Shown in pieces: positions 16,411 through 28,559 of a stretch of 64,000 nt of DNA (its first letter is position 1; every line of letters starts with the position of its first letter). The position numbers and the translations under genes are program-made. Origin of the DNA: Nissolia schottii (lineage: Eukaryota > Streptophyta > Magnoliopsida > Fabales > Fabaceae); NCBI GenBank assembly GCA_003254905.1, contig QANU01075041.1, positions 62,001-126,000 of the forward strand, in the 5' to 3' direction. The notes under the pieces are model-generated. The model made no database searches. It worked only from the letters and a program-made list of their open reading frames with translations, and was not told the origin of the DNA.

Positions 16411-16442
16411 ACGTTTTCACACGAAGCTCATACTTTCTCCCC

Positions 16443-16450
16443 CTATAAAT
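16443..16450 (+). promoter_or_regulatory. TATA box of the PMD gene
   Basis: CTATAAATAC lies about 240 bases before the PMD start codon and directly inside the left subterminal repeats, followed by a CATCCTCA-rich leader. Position and sequence fit a plant TATA promoter, with transcription running into the element. Confidence 0.5.
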
Positions 16451-16684
16451 ACATGCATCCTCAACTATTACCATTGCATCCTCATCTGTTACTCCATCTA
16501 TTACTAGGTAAACAAATTTATCTTCGTCAGTTATTATCAAAAGGAAAAAAAATTCATCTTCTTCAGCTCAGATCATAAAAATTTCTTTCACATCAATTCA
16601 TCTGTTTAAAAATTTGTTCCAATTAATTTATCTTGTTCACTCACAATTTTTTTAGAAGAATAGCGTTAAAAATTCGATATTAGG

Positions 16685-19000
16685 ATGGTGAGACATTCGA
16701 AGGATGATAATATTGTGAACCCCTCATTAAACATATCAGTAAAAGTGCTTGAAAATGACCAGGTTTATATTTATGTTATATTTTAATTGTGTCTATATTC
16801 AAACATAGTCATTATTAATGTTATATTTTATTGTTAATTTTTTTTAAGAATTCATAAAAAAGTGAGACACAAAGTATGCTCTACACTTGTCTTACTATCA
16901 GGATCTTGTGTACCAGAAATGTGTAAGAGCTTTGACATTTAAAAAAATGCAATAAAATATACTTGTTATTTGTTTAATTTTTAATGTTAATTTTATTATT
17001 ACAGTTTGCGCGGTCGTTGCGAACTAGACACAGGGTTATTGAGCCACCGAATCCCCTTATATGGTCGTATATGGAAAATGTCGATTTGTTACAAGCGTCC
17101 TTGTTATCTCAAACTGAAGTGAACCAAGGACTTATTGATGCGCTTGTTGATTAGTGGACGTTTCATCTACCACATGACAAGTGTGCAGTCACACTAGAGG
17201 ATGTGAATATGATACTTGGGATTGACGATGATGGTGAAACCTTGATCGCATTCGAGGTAATATTTGTCGGACCAGGTCTTGTAAATCTATGCCAAAACTT
17301 CTCAGAATAACACCTAATCCCGATGACATAAAAGAATCTTTCATTAATTCGATGTGGCTAAACAATAATTTTGACCCTGTTATCCGCGATGATATTGATG
17401 AACATGACATGCAACAGATAGTGACATGGTGCTACACGTGCAAAATGTAAAGGAATCAGTGGTTGCATGGTGCTTATTCAAGAGTGGGCATTTTATAGAT
17501 TTCCTACACTTGCACCTAATCCACATAACTCAAACCAATTCCAATTTCCCTTTGCGACAAGGTAAGAGTTTACTTACATGACAGTTGCGATGTTTAATTT
17601 ATTTTAATAGATCTTTTTTTTATATTGTTGACTTAATTAATATAATAATTTGCAGATGGGCTAATCATGTGTATATTCATAATGTCGATAATCATACCAT
17701 CAAAGAATGCATAAAAGCCATAGATGACATGACCCTAGACGAGATATAGATTAATTAGTTAAAATATCATGAACAGTTGTGTTCTGTTAATATTTGAATG
17801 AAATTTTTTTATGCAGTTTATATGGCAGCCATATCGTGAACCACGAGTTGCTTCAATCATCCCAATGGAAGTGACGAATAAACGTGCTATGTGGTCAATA
17901 GTATGTCCACTAATATGCTTTGAGATTGTTGAGTGACATAAAACTGACCACGTGCTCTGTCAATTTGGTCTTGTTCAGACGGTGCGTGTTGGGCTTAGCT
18001 GCAGCATTTTAGGCCGTGCGTATAATATCGATTTAAGGGGAAATCCACAAGGACTAGCGTGTATAAACTGGGTGCAAAGGCATTACCAGTGGATTCAAAG
18101 GTGGGTCAATAGCGTAGCACTGGTCATTGAGCAACTTATAACTTATAGATCAACCATGCAGTATTGGCAGTGGTATATAAAGAATGGTCATGGATTTCTT
18201 AAGGTGATACACAATCATCAACAACTACCTGATGTTTGGCAGCAATACTTTCCTTTGCCGCTGGATGGTAATGTGCCACCACCTCAAGGATTTGGTGATG
18301 CGCCCCCGCAGAATTTCTATGCACCGGCAGCCCCGCTAGATTTCTTAGCTCAGCCCCTACAGGATTTCTTTGTTCAGCTGCCTCCCCAACTTGGTTTCTT
18401 TGCTCCACCTCCCCAACCTGGTTTCTATGCTCCGCCTCCCCAACATGGCATATTTTCTCAGCAACCCCTTCATGCCATTGCGACAGAGTTTTAACACTAA
18501 GTTGACATCTTGGCTCAACAATTGCACCAAATTGACGAGAACTTTGAATTTTTCAACCTTGGCCCCTCATCGTCACAACCTCCTCAGAATGAAGCTGATG
18601 AAGTTGAAGTGACTCCATATCCTATTGAAGTTGAAGTTACTCCACCTCCATACAGACTTGACATACGATCTCTTCTTGCTGGTGAAGGGTACAATGGACA
18701 ACAGTCTTATGGTAGAAAGTCCTTCCATGTAGGATCTTCTTCAAGATCTAGTGAGCCATGTGTACGATCACCAAAAAGATCGATTGACCTGGAATATCGT
18801 GTGGAAATGTGTAGAGGTTTTTCTGAGCTGTCAGATTCTGGCACTGGGGTTAGGGTACCATTTAATCTAAATAAGCCGCCAGAGGATGCATCAAATGATG
18901 AAAACGTGAATGGTGCAACTCCGAGCCAACCGTCGCATAGATCTGGTAGAAGGGGGAACCTTTTTACCAAGGGGTTCGAGGAGTGTAGAGACAAGTAGTG
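16685..19000 (+). pseudogene. Plant mobile domain (MAIN/MAIL-like) gene, degenerate
   Basis: The first exon starts at the ATG at 16685 (MVRHSKDD...) and ends at 16762 before GTTTAT. The next starts at 17005 after ATTACAG and encodes the PMD signature (LVD.WTFHLPHDKCAVTLEDVNMILGI), but with TAG at 17152-17154 where the family normally has a residue before the conserved Trp. The frame shifts near 17257. A later segment (IQEWAFYRFP, then WANHVYIH) and the block ending ICFEIVE.HKTDHVLCQFG contain a second stop in place of a Trp codon at about 17932. From 17952 the frame is open: NWVQRHYQWIQRWVN, then a Pro/Gln-rich repeat tail to 18494, and a further open frame 18510-18998. PMD proteins of the MAIN/MAIL1 type act in silencing of transposons and DNA repair in Arabidopsis; related copies lie inside transposons. 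This copy is a TE-borne pseudogene. Confidence 0.8.
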
Positions 19001-19196
19001 GTTAATGGGGTGTCGGGGGTAATGAGGAGGGAGCTAGTAGCAGTGGTGCAGCTCAGCTAGTGTATGACCTGCGAGACCGTGAAAATATCAGGCACCCAAT
19101 AGATACACCCCCACAGAGGCACCTAGGCCCATAGGTCAAGACTTTCTAAATAGATGATGAATGCACATGTAATTGTTTGAATGCACCAGAGCCTCT

Positions 19197-19279
19197 ATTA
19201 TTATTATTATTATTGTTGTTGTTGTTGTTGTTGTTATTATTGTGATTATTATTATTGTTATTGTTATTATTATTATTAT
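19197..19279. repeat. ATT/GTT trinucleotide microsatellite
   Basis: An uninterrupted run of TTATTATT, then TTGTTGTTG, then mixed TTATTG units directly precedes the telomere-like block. It is a simple repeat, likely variable in length. Confidence 0.9.
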
Positions 19280-19636
19280 AACCCTAACCTTAAACAATAT
19301 CCTAAACCCTAATTCTAACCATATACCTAACTATACCCATAAACCCTAACCCTAGCTATAAACTCTAACTCTAACCCTAATCTATCCCTTACCCTAACCT
19401 TAACCCTAAACCATACCCTAACCATAATCCTTACCCTATACCTAACCATACCCATAAAGCATAGCCCTAAACCCTCAAACCTAATCCTAACCTTAACCTT
19501 AAACCCTAATCATAACATATCCCGAACCTTACACCTAACTCTAAACCATACATTAACCCTGACTCTAACCATAAACCTAACCATACCCAAAAACCCTAAT
19601 CCTAAACCCTAACCATAACTCCATAAACCTTAACCG
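19280..19636. repeat. Degenerate telomere-like CCCTAA(A) block
   Basis: About 350 bases consist almost wholly of CCCTAA, CCTAAC, CCCTAAAC and ATAACC variants, interrupted by ACCATA. The plant telomere unit is CCCTAAA on this strand. Here units vary in length and sequence, so this is an old or imprecise array. It lies between the 3' ends of the converging PMD and transposase genes. Confidence 0.85.
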
Positions 19637-20022
19637 TTTAATAATTATAAAACTATAAATCCTTATGGGCATAGAGAAACCAATAACACATCAAATGGAT
19701 GCCAGGCAACTGGGTTATGATAATGACTCATTTCACATTGAACTTTTACATAGAAAATAGTTATCCTTTGACAAGTTTAGTGTTTTACGTCTGGTGAGTT
19801 GGCCCCGCACCAGTGTGTGGACAATGACTGCTGTTGTGACTTGTTCCACGATAAATTTTACAACGTCTTGGCCGTGGTCCCTCTGTCGAATCCATTTCGT
19901 TGCGAAAATGAGTAGATTTTAGTTAGCCTGGTTTGTTGCGCTTTAAACTTTGGTTTGGAATAACGAACGTATACATGATCCAAGGCAATGTTGATTTGTG
20001 GCCAATAACCTGAAATTCTTGC

Positions 20023-22140
20023 TCACCAGTCCAGTCTCGCACTATCGCAACATGTCATTACATGAACACATGGAAACTTAAATCTTTGAAAAGTGCCACA
20101 ACCACAATATGTCCTCCGCAGATTAACCTTGAATTGATTTCCTGATGATAAATCCTTACAATGGAACTCTTGCAAAAATCTTGAAAATTCATGAACTTGT
20201 AGTAAAAAACAGTGAAAATCAAAGCCAAAATCCAAAACGTGTATAAATGGGTTTAGTATTGCATAAAGGTGATCTTTGCCTGTAACGTCCCAGTTTGTGT
20301 CACCATTTTTTGGAGTATTGCAGTCAAAAACTCTGAGCATTCGTTTTCAGCATTCCTCTGAGCATGAGCATTTCTCTCGTTTGTAACAAACAAGGCAGAT
20401 GTCTTAAAATACGTCTCTTGCACTAATGTCGTTATCGAAAAATTGCGAGCCTCTAGAAATTTAGAATTCATTGACACGGCTAGGTTTGTCGTCATATGGG
20501 AGCAGCAACGCCCACCATCGAAGACACAAATCCATTTTTCTCTAGGAATCTTGTTAATCCAAGGGGCATACACTTTGTTATGTTGCTACAGTCTTTCATA
20601 ACGACGATTGTATTGCTTTACTGTGCTCGAATACCCTATAAAAGAAATGTGCAAATACTAAAATAGGATGAAATAAATATTTATATGGAGAACTATAAAA
20701 AAGAAGTACTAAAAAAATGTAACTTACCAATAACTTTCACAAGCTTTTCTATGAACTTCACTTTGAAGTGTCTGGCAAAATTCTGTGTAATATGTCTAAT
20801 GTAGTACAGGTGGTATGCCCACAAACCACCCATTTGCCGCACTGCAGACTTTTTTGACTCGTGCCAATCGGATATCAACCCAATTTGGCATCCTTTTGGT
20901 AATGCTTGGCACAAATGTTTCAAGAAAAAATACCAAACATCTCTTATTTCATCCTTGACAATTGCAAAGGTAATGGGAACAATGTTTTGATTGTCATCTT
21001 GTGTTGATGTCATCAACAAAACACCATTGTATTTTCCATACATGTGTGTTCCATCCACCTAGATCATAGGTTTGCAGTATTTGAATGTGTTAATACAAGA
21101 GAGCCAAAATCCCAGATCGCACGTCGAAAAGTTATAGCATCTGTCCTAATAGATCCATCGGCGTTGTAAGCATCAGCAATATCAACTTCATATGGGCATG
21201 AATTATCAAAATGTTGTAATGCAATCAACCAATATGGGAACTCATTGTAGGATTGTTCCCAATTGCCGTAGACTTGTGCAATTTCCTTTTGCTTTGTCAG
21301 CCAAGCTTTTCTATACAATGGCCAATATCCTTCACGGTCCATAATAGTTGATTGAATTGACCTATGCCAATATCATGCCAACAATCTTGAAAGAACTCAA
21401 CCTTGAGTGGTCGCAGGTAAGCCGCGTAGCAAGACAAGTATGAGGGTCGTTGTATTTTGTGACCTCCCAGAAGCAACTATTATTTTTTAGGGTGGCCCCA
21501 ATAAGCCATTGACATCCTTGGCCAAAGTTCTTGCATTTGCAGAAGTACGTCGTTGTTTTAGACTCTTTAATTTTGTAATCCAACCCAATGCGCAAGCAAT
21601 GGCTTTCAACAACTTCTTTAATTGCATCCTTATCAGCAAAATACTTCCCTATGTAGAGATCATCGCCTGAAAAATAAACATTATCCAAATCTCCAAAGTC
21701 AGATACATGCATCCCCTCGACCTCAAAGGTGCGCAAAAAAGCTGATGGATCCTCCGGTTGTGCATTTCCTTCATCATCTGTAACATTTTAATAAACCCAT
21801 TAATTAAATGTAATTACTGGGAATTATAATTATAATTTATTTAGCAACTAAACTATAATTACTAGTCAACAAATTTGCAGTTCAGATACACAAGACCCTC
21901 TTCACGAGGGGAGCGTAGAGCATACTTTGCATTTATGTTAATCTACATAATTAGTTTAAAATATAATTTTGTTGGACCCATTTTAGTACAAAATATTAAC
22001 ATAATAGTTTAATTGACTTTACATTAACTTATAAACAAGTAATTATATAACAGTAAAATTTATATATGAGTTCCTAAATCATCATCACTTCCATCGCCTT
22101 CAGAAATGTCACTTTCATGCTCGCTCTAGCTTGCATCGTC
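20023..22140 (-). pseudogene. MULE (MuDR-type) transposase, degenerate
   Basis: Read on the minus strand from about 22140. An acidic N-terminal stretch (SEHESDISEGDGSDDD, with an in-frame TAG just before it) is followed by the MuDR N-terminal domain at 21736-21362 (ESHCLRIGLDYKIKES, CKNFGQGCQW, HTCLATR). After stops comes a linker at 21342-21064. The catalytic domain runs 21058-20693: DGTHMYGKYNGVLL with the first Asp, PITFAIVKDE, and SDWHESKKSA with the second. A C-terminal segment follows, with the SWIM zinc finger CGCGTFQRFKFPCVH near 20080. The stop before DGTH (21059-21061) is TAG where MULEs have a sense codon, as expected from C-to-T decay of CAG. Several frame breaks lie between 20700 and 20570. 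Clearly a dead MULE transposase. Confidence 0.88.
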
Positions 22141-22737
22141 ATCTTCATCTGCAAACAACTCAGCATTTGATTGTAATGCTGGTTCAACGTCTTACTGGTG
22201 CACTTCGTTCGAACTTGAACCAATATTTAAATCAACATTCGCATCGATCTCCTCAAAGTTCACAAACATATCAATGTCACTCAGATGCGTCTTATAATTT
22301 TCGTATAAAGAAAACATCTATTGCACTTGGAAGTCATTCGATATCATAACATGTTGATACTTAATCAACCCATTCATGAAAGATACTGGAGCTTTATATC
22401 TTAGTATTGCCACACTCTTTTGAAAATGAGAAGAAATTACATCAGACAAATATGAGAATGACATAGACTGTCAAATTACAATAAACTCAGCATCATTTTC
22501 ACTGATAAACTCAACACCTTCAATATTATTATTTTGCACAGAACCATTATAAAAAAATAAACACAACAACACCTCCCATATTCATTTTTTTTAATCAAAA
22601 CAAAAATACAAACAACTAACAAGACAAAAAGAGGATGAAGAAGAGAAGAACAGGAATGAGAAGAAGAGAAGAAAGACTAAACCCTATTTACAGATTCAAC
22701 CTCAGATCCCTGTGAATAATTTTTTTTCTTCTGGTAG

Positions 22738-22980
22738 GTGCCGAAATTGCCACACTGTCCAGTGATTTCAGTGACCTGTCTGCTGCAAATGTACTTTTTG
22801 GCAGGGCTGAAATTGCCACCCTCTACAACAATTTCAAACCCTGCCATCCCTGACATTTTTTTCAAAGGTACTGAAATCGCCGTACTCTGTGGCGATTTCA
22901 GCACCTCCTCCCAAACTTTTTTTTTTTTTTAAAAAAAAAAAGGTGCTGAAATCGTCGTACCCTGTAGCGAATATAGCATC
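22738..22980 (-). repeat. Right subterminal repeat array of the MULE/PMD element
   Basis: Four copies of GGTRCTGAAATYGCC-type sequence start near 22738, 22802, 22867 and 22942, about 65-75 bases apart. The third is a near-perfect hairpin: GGTACTGAAATCGCC, then GGCGATTTCAGCACC. These are the inverse of the left array words, consistent with terminal and subterminal inverted structure. Confidence 0.75.
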
Positions 22981-23302
22981 TCCGCTCATACATTTATAAT
23001 TTTTTTTTTTCATAAACACATTGCAAGCAAAAGTCTTTTTTGGAAACATACATTTGTAAAAATTCCTTAATGATAATCATCTAACTTTCAAAGGGAAAAA
23101 CGTTCTTACAAGTGTTTTTAAATCACTGGCTCACTGATTTGTGGAAAACAATGAAATAGGAAATTATCAAATCAACCATTTTACTTCATCGAAGGCATAA
23201 CTTTTATATCAATCCAAAATCTGATGTTAAAAATACACACACGCACGTGTGTATGTATGTGTGTATGTATATATAGTTGCTGAAATTAATTAATTGTTAC
23301 TA

Positions 23303-24553
23303 CTACAAATTGAATGTGCCGTTTTCCAGCAAGTTAACATAGCAAATTGGAGGAAGATCCAGTGAGCTCCAGAGTAACAATTCTCCATCAATACCACCAG
23401 ATGAAGATGAAGAAGAAGAAGAAGAAGAAGAAGACTTCATCATCATCCCCAGTGACGTTTGATGAGTAGTTTCTTCCTCTTTTCTATCCACGCGCTCTTT
23501 CTGCTCCTCCTCGTTCTTCTCAGCAACATTGTTGTTTTTATTGCCACACGCCATTTGGAGATGGGACAACTGGTCGCTTATTCCTCTTCCCTTCATCACG
23601 CTCTTCCCCGATTCCAGCTTCAGCTTTAGGCACTCGGTTATCCCATTGAACGCGTAGAGAGAAGCCGAGAACTTCCTCTCGTACTTCATCCTCCTCATCG
23701 CCGCCCTCAGCATGGAAGGCTCGTCCCCGCCGTAACAGCCCTCCGCCTCCTCCGCGGGCTCCTCCATCTCCTGAGCCATCTCGAAGGGAGAGTAGTAGCA
23801 ACTCGCTGGAGGGGCAATGTCGTCCAGAAACCTGAAATCCAACAAGTCAGTGGCGGTGCTCTCCCCTTCGCTGTCTTCCTCTGATCTTTCCTCCACCCCT
23901 GAATTGATGGCGCCGGCGTCGCCGTTCTCAGCGAGGCACGACTCAAAGCTGCTCGTGATGTCGTTGATGAGGTCGCTGACGTTGCTTGCGCCGTAATCTT
24001 CTTCGGGATCGTTGAGGAGGTCGGTGAACTGGTCGATTGAGAACTCCGTTGAGGAGGCTTCTCCGCGTGCTGCTTCTGCTTCTTGTTGGATTTGAGCGTT
24101 GCCGTGGCTGATGGGAAGGCGATTTGATGGGCAAGAGTTGTAGTTGTTGTTGCTGTTGCTGCTGTTAATGTTCCTTTCTTTGAGCCTTTGGAGGAGCAAG
24201 TTGGTGATCTTTGAGGAGAGTGCGGGGCTTGAGGGAGGCTGGGAGCAAGGCCAGAAGTTCGTCCTGGTGTTGGCGCCGCGGAGGAGGCAGGCGGCCTCGT
24301 CGTAGGCTCTGGCGGCCTCCTCCGCGGTGTCGAAGGTCCCCAGCCACACCCTTATCTTCTGGATGGTGTCCTTGATCTCGGCCACCCATCTCCCTGACGG
24401 CCTCTGCCGGACCCCCACGTACCGCTTCCGTCCTCTCCTCGCCCCTCCTCCGAGTGCGGTTGCTTGCTTCACCATCTCCTCCCAATCCATGGCTCCTCCC
24501 TCCGAGATGTCTCCCTCTTCCACTGCGTCCACGCTCTTTCTCTTCCTCGCCAT
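23303..24553 (-). CDS. AP2/ERF transcription factor, RAP2-11/ERN-like
   Basis: Single-exon frame of 416 codons, ATG at 24551-24553. A basic start (MARKRKS) and a WEEMVKQA segment precede one AP2/ERF domain at about residues 44-102 ([42 protein letters not shown]). One AP2 domain and no B3 domain places it in the ERF superfamily. The recognition strand has WVAEIKD, which combines the Val typical of DREBs with the Asp typical of ERFs, as in the RAP2-11/ERN subgroup. After it comes [15 protein letters not shown], also present in that subgroup. The rest is acidic and Ser-rich, with a poly-Ser run near residues 375-386 encoded by a GAA/TTC repeat. It is GC-rich compared with the flanks, as expected for an intronless ERF. 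Family certain; subgroup inferred. A nodulation role, known for ERN in legumes, should not be assumed. Confidence 0.95.
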   Translation of the reverse strand: MARKRKSVDAVEEGDISEGGAMDWEEMVKQATALGGGARRGRKRYVGVRQRPSGRWVAEIKDTIQKIRVWLGTFDTAEEAARAYDEAACLLRGANTRTNFWPCSQPPSSPALSSKITNLLLQRLKERNINSSNSNNNYNSCPSNRLPISHGNAQIQQEAEAARGEASSTEFSIDQFTDLLNDPEEDYGASNVSDLINDITSSFESCLAENGDAGAINSGVEERSEEDSEGESTATDLLDFRFLDDIAPPASCYYSPFEMAQEMEEPAEEAEGCYGGDEPSMLRAAMRRMKYERKFSASLYAFNGITECLKLKLESGKSVMKGRGISDQLSHLQMACGNKNNNVAEKNEEEQKERVDRKEEETTHQTSLGMMMKSSSSSSSSSSSSGGIDGELLLWSSLDLPPICYVNLLENGTFNL

Positions 24554-24793
24554 TTCCCCCTCTCTTTTAAGGCCTGCTCTCTCTCAAAACTCTCCAACAA
24601 GAAGAGATGCTGAGGTTAAAAGGGTGTTTATTTGAAGGAACCGAAGCTTATTGGTTTGGTTATGGCTTTAAAGGGTGAGCTTTGGAAGGCAACTGAAACT
24701 TTGGTTTGGCTTAGGCTTATAGGGTGAGCTTGTTTTAAGGTGCTAGAGCTTGGTTCTTGCTATGGTTTGCACTTTCCAATGAGCTGGCTTGTG

Positions 24794-24801
24794 CTTTTAT
24801 A
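24794..24801 (-). promoter_or_regulatory. TATA box of the ERF gene
   Basis: On the minus strand TATAAAAG lies 241 bases upstream of the ATG, in a good TATA context (ACATATAAAAGCACAAGCC). Between it and the ATG the leader contains a duplicated block with GGTTTGG and AAAGGGTGAGCTT words, about 60 bases apart. Transcription would start near 24765. Confidence 0.6.
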
Positions 24802-27800
24802 TGTGGGGGGGAAGAGTGAGTGGTTCTTTAAACTAGTCTGGTTTTTGAGGTGACCGGGTCACACTTGAATTAGTTTTGTTATATTTGTTTGTCTATAATT
24901 TTGGCTTTCCTATCCGAACATTTGGCAGTGTCTCGAGGCTTTGTAATTGGTGAAGTTAGTTTGACCTTGGCAAAGGGCAAATGGATTGAATTCTATGTGA
25001 TTTTATTCTGAGAACTTCATTATATTCCATGCCACCACACACATACAGAGCTTAAGCCTGAATTGGTCATTAATTTGGCACTTCATTCATTCTTTCTTGT
25101 GATGCAAACTAAATATATTGTTTTCTAGTTTTTATTTTCATGCTCTGCACATATATCATCTAGTTTTCCTTAATGCCACTCTGTCCAAGGGCATGACGGG
25201 AGATGTGAGACATGAGGGCTTTACATTAGGAGAAATTTTTGTGTGGTCTTGGAGCATCATGTTAGATGTGTTTCAGGTTACACATGGAATGATATTTAAG
25301 TAAGAAGTGGTGGGTCCTTTACTTTAGGATATCAAAATGTTATTTATTGTGTGATCTAGAGTATATCTAATATGATGCTTCATAATCATTCAAGAATTTC
25401 TCGCACATCAGTTATTAGTAAAGACACCATCAAAAGCAACCTGAGCAGCCAAATTCTATGGGCTACAGCAGGAGCTAGAATGCATCACAATCTGCAATTG
25501 ATGTTTGGATTTTACCTTCACAGTTGATTACTAATTTGCTATTTCCATTCTCAATTCTGATTGCCTATACTAGACTTGTTGGTACTTTTATGGACTTTCC
25601 CTAAAGTTTCATTTATATTTGTTTGGTTGAGGTGAAATAATGAGATAGGAAAAAACAAAAGGATACATTGAAGATGTAAATAAGATCTAGGCAATGGTCT
25701 TATCCTTTGGTTATATGTTAATAGAAACTCTTAGATAGTATAGGTACTTGTCAAATTAGCAAACAAAACTTCACCGAGAGTTAATGCAGTTTTGAGAAGT
25801 CCCTTTCACCCCATACACAAGGTCAGGATTAATAACTAATTAACCATAACCACACAAAAATGCTAACTAATGTTTTGTTATCGTCATTGGTGATGAAGGT
25901 CAAGAAATACGATTCCTCCAATGCACATCATGCCAAGTCCAACCCACTTGAAAACTTATAGAATATGTTTTTCTTCAAAAACTTTATGTTATGTCGTCAT
26001 CAACTTTTGATTGATCAATAAATTATGTTATCATATGATATTTTATTGGGAAAACCTTTTATGGGATTTTCGTCAAGGGATAGTGACATTTCTGGACTAA
26101 CTTAAGAATCATTTTCTTGTGAAATATTGTTGATGCTCTTTTGCAATACATCAAAAAGCAAATAAAACGAAACGCTTGTTTCAATTGCAGTACTAACCTA
26201 ATTTTGTATTTTTTTTTACAAACAAAAAGAATACTAAATCATTTTAATCTCCATTTTCCTTTTATTCCGAACATTTTTAAGCCCTTTTTTACGAAAATGA
26301 TAATTGTTAAAATTCCACAATTTTTTCTCCATTTGGCTTCATTTCATTTGCTTTGACTTTCTAAGAATCAAATGTGCCTTAAATAAGATCAAACGAGAAA
26401 CGGTAGAGAAGAATGATTGTACCCAAGAAATAAAATGATAATAATAATAATAATAACAAAAATTAAACAAAAGAGTATACCAAAAAAAATAAAATTTAAC
26501 AAAAGAGCATGATGTGACCCGTTCTTAAGGAAGAGTCATACTGAACTGTTACTTGAAAAGAGACGCAAACCAACGAAAAAAATAATTGTTACAATGACGT
26601 GCAGATGTGACAAACTTGGCCTTTACGCTGTTTATTAGCATTTACTCAATGATCACATTGATTTTAACTAATACTACTGCCTCCATTTATTGTTTATTTG
26701 GTGCAGCAGCCTCCTTTTATTTTTAAATTTTTAATAGTTAATACAGTTCCTAAGTCTTAATCACTCGATCGCTAAAAGTAGCCTGTAATGTTTAAATTCA
26801 TTATAGATTTTCTTATGAACAAGTTTGAGAATTTGGTTAATATCTTTGGGGAAAAAAAATCCAATATAAAAGAAAGAATTCGCCTAACAAGATATTTTGG
26901 GAATGTTACATTTTCAGTGTGTCACTAAAAATGAGACTTTGAATGTTCATCTTGTTATGAAAAGATTTGCTTAACAAAGTTTGTCCCACGGCCATCTCTT
27001 TAATGTCTACCTCACTGTCGCCGCCCTCTAACTAAACCTATCATTGCTAAATCTTCGATCACTTCCGGCATGACCACATCCACCAACACGGGTCCCTGCG
27101 AAGTGAGGGCTAGTAAGGAAGAGATGTTGAACATGATTGTTTTTTGGGCTAAAACAAAGGGGGGATGATTAAACAAGCGGCTATTTATTGTTAAAATTTT
27201 AAATTCTGATACATATTTAGGAGCATTGACTCAATGCTTTTTTTGAGTCGTGTTCGAATCATACTTCAGGTTGACCCAACCTGAAACTAAATATTATTTA
27301 AAAGCTATATTTGCTTTAGATAATTAGTGACAAGTTATAATATTTACACTTCAATTAATATATTTTACATAACATAATGTTATTTTTTTTTATATAAAAT
27401 GATTTATTTTGAAACATGTATAAAATATCTATTGAATTGTGTTTCTTACTTATATTTTGCAATTTTACGATTTTATTACATATAATGTCCAAATCTTTAA
27501 AAGGAATTTTTCAGGTTGACCCAATTTTTCCCAATCATTAATAAGATCATTACCAAGCCGAGTTAGTGCTTAAAGAATAGATCAACCAAAAAATCGGACC
27601 AAGTTTGGGTTCGGTCAAACCCAACTCAACCTGACTGATATGATTTATCTCAACAAGTACACCAGATCGTTTAGAAAATAAAGTAAGTATAAAAGGTTAA
27701 TTACCACAAACGCAACAGAAAGTAAACACAATTAAGGGGTTAACAAATGGTTTTGGTTGCAAATAAAATTTAAAGTGAAAAAAATTAAATTGAAAATTGA

Positions 27801-28559
27801 GAAAAAATGATTTGAAAATAAGCTTGGTTCAAATGGAGAAAGATGTAGGGCACTTTACCTACCAATGACTCCACTAATCTAATCATAGTTATCCAATTAT
27901 CAATCTTTTCAATTGAGGATTAAGTTTCCTATCCTAATTACAAGTCTCCGTCGAGTTTGGGAAATTATTTTTTTCTTATAAATGATTATCCTATCTCTTA
28001 GTGTAACTTAATTTATTCAAAGCAAGAACGTTTTATGAATCCTCATACACGACTGCATAGATAGCATTTGTTCCACTCAGATTTTCTCTCAACCTATGGT
28101 TTATCTACCAAGAAGCACTTTTACTCACTCACTCACTCACACTCTCTCTCTCCCTCTGCATATGAGGCAACAATTTATACAATTGGTGATCTAGAAATTA
28201 CAAGCATTAAGAATGGGTAGAAAAATGCATTGAAACAAGATTAAAACTGAATAACATTGAATTAGTTAACACTGTCAAATGGTTGTTTACATCAAGACTT
28301 AGTTTATGATAGTAAAAGAAAACACAAATACAATTGATAAAGAAGAAGAAGAATACAAAGTTAACCCAATTATCGAAATAGAAAACTCAGATTTCTTCAA
28401 TCTCAAGTTGATCTCTAGAACCTTTGAATCCTTGTCTCTGAGCTCTGCTAGGGTTTCTTTCATCTCAATTTCGAATTGCATGTGATATATTCGAAGTTTA
28501 AGTCTTCCAGTATATATAGGGAGTGTCAAATGAGTGAAAAGGATGAAAACAAGTTGCAA
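24802..28559. other. Intergenic stretch without a recognised gene
   Basis: AT-rich DNA upstream of the ERF gene. The only frames are short and low complexity. It contains an ATA microsatellite near 26435-26455, one of four copies of a dispersed non-coding segment (26510-26760) and a CTCACTCACTCACACTCTCTCTC tract near 28120-28155. No RNA gene or transposase was recognised. Confidence 0.5.
26510..26760. repeat. Dispersed non-coding segment, copy 1
   Basis: Contains TTACAATGACGTGCAGAT, then ACAAACTTGGCCTTTACGC, then TTTATTAGCATTTACTC and TAACTAATACTACTGCCTCC. Related copies lie at about 32870-32965, 36760-36850 and 42110-42300. The family is unknown; it is not a coding sequence. Confidence 0.5.

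Larger units (their letters stand above)
16160..22990. mobile_element. Composite Mutator-like element carrying a plant-mobile-domain gene
   Basis: Three things define this block: a PMD pseudogene on plus (16685-19000), a MULE transposase pseudogene on minus (20023-22140), and arrays of a GGCGATTTCAG-containing motif at both ends in inverted orientation (16213-16410 and 22738-22980). The two genes converge on a degenerate telomere-like block at 19280-19636. Subterminal arrays in inverted orientation fit a Mutator-like element with complex ends. The exact termini and the expected target duplication of about 9 bases could not be fixed, so the borders are approximate. Both genes carry stops and frameshifts, so this copy is inactive. 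Confidence 0.72.

Noticed and set aside
23538-24485. Several minus- and plus-strand frames of 60-106 codons within the ERF gene
   Set aside because: They are shadows of a GC-rich coding exon in other frames and show Arg/Pro/Gly-rich composition without domains.
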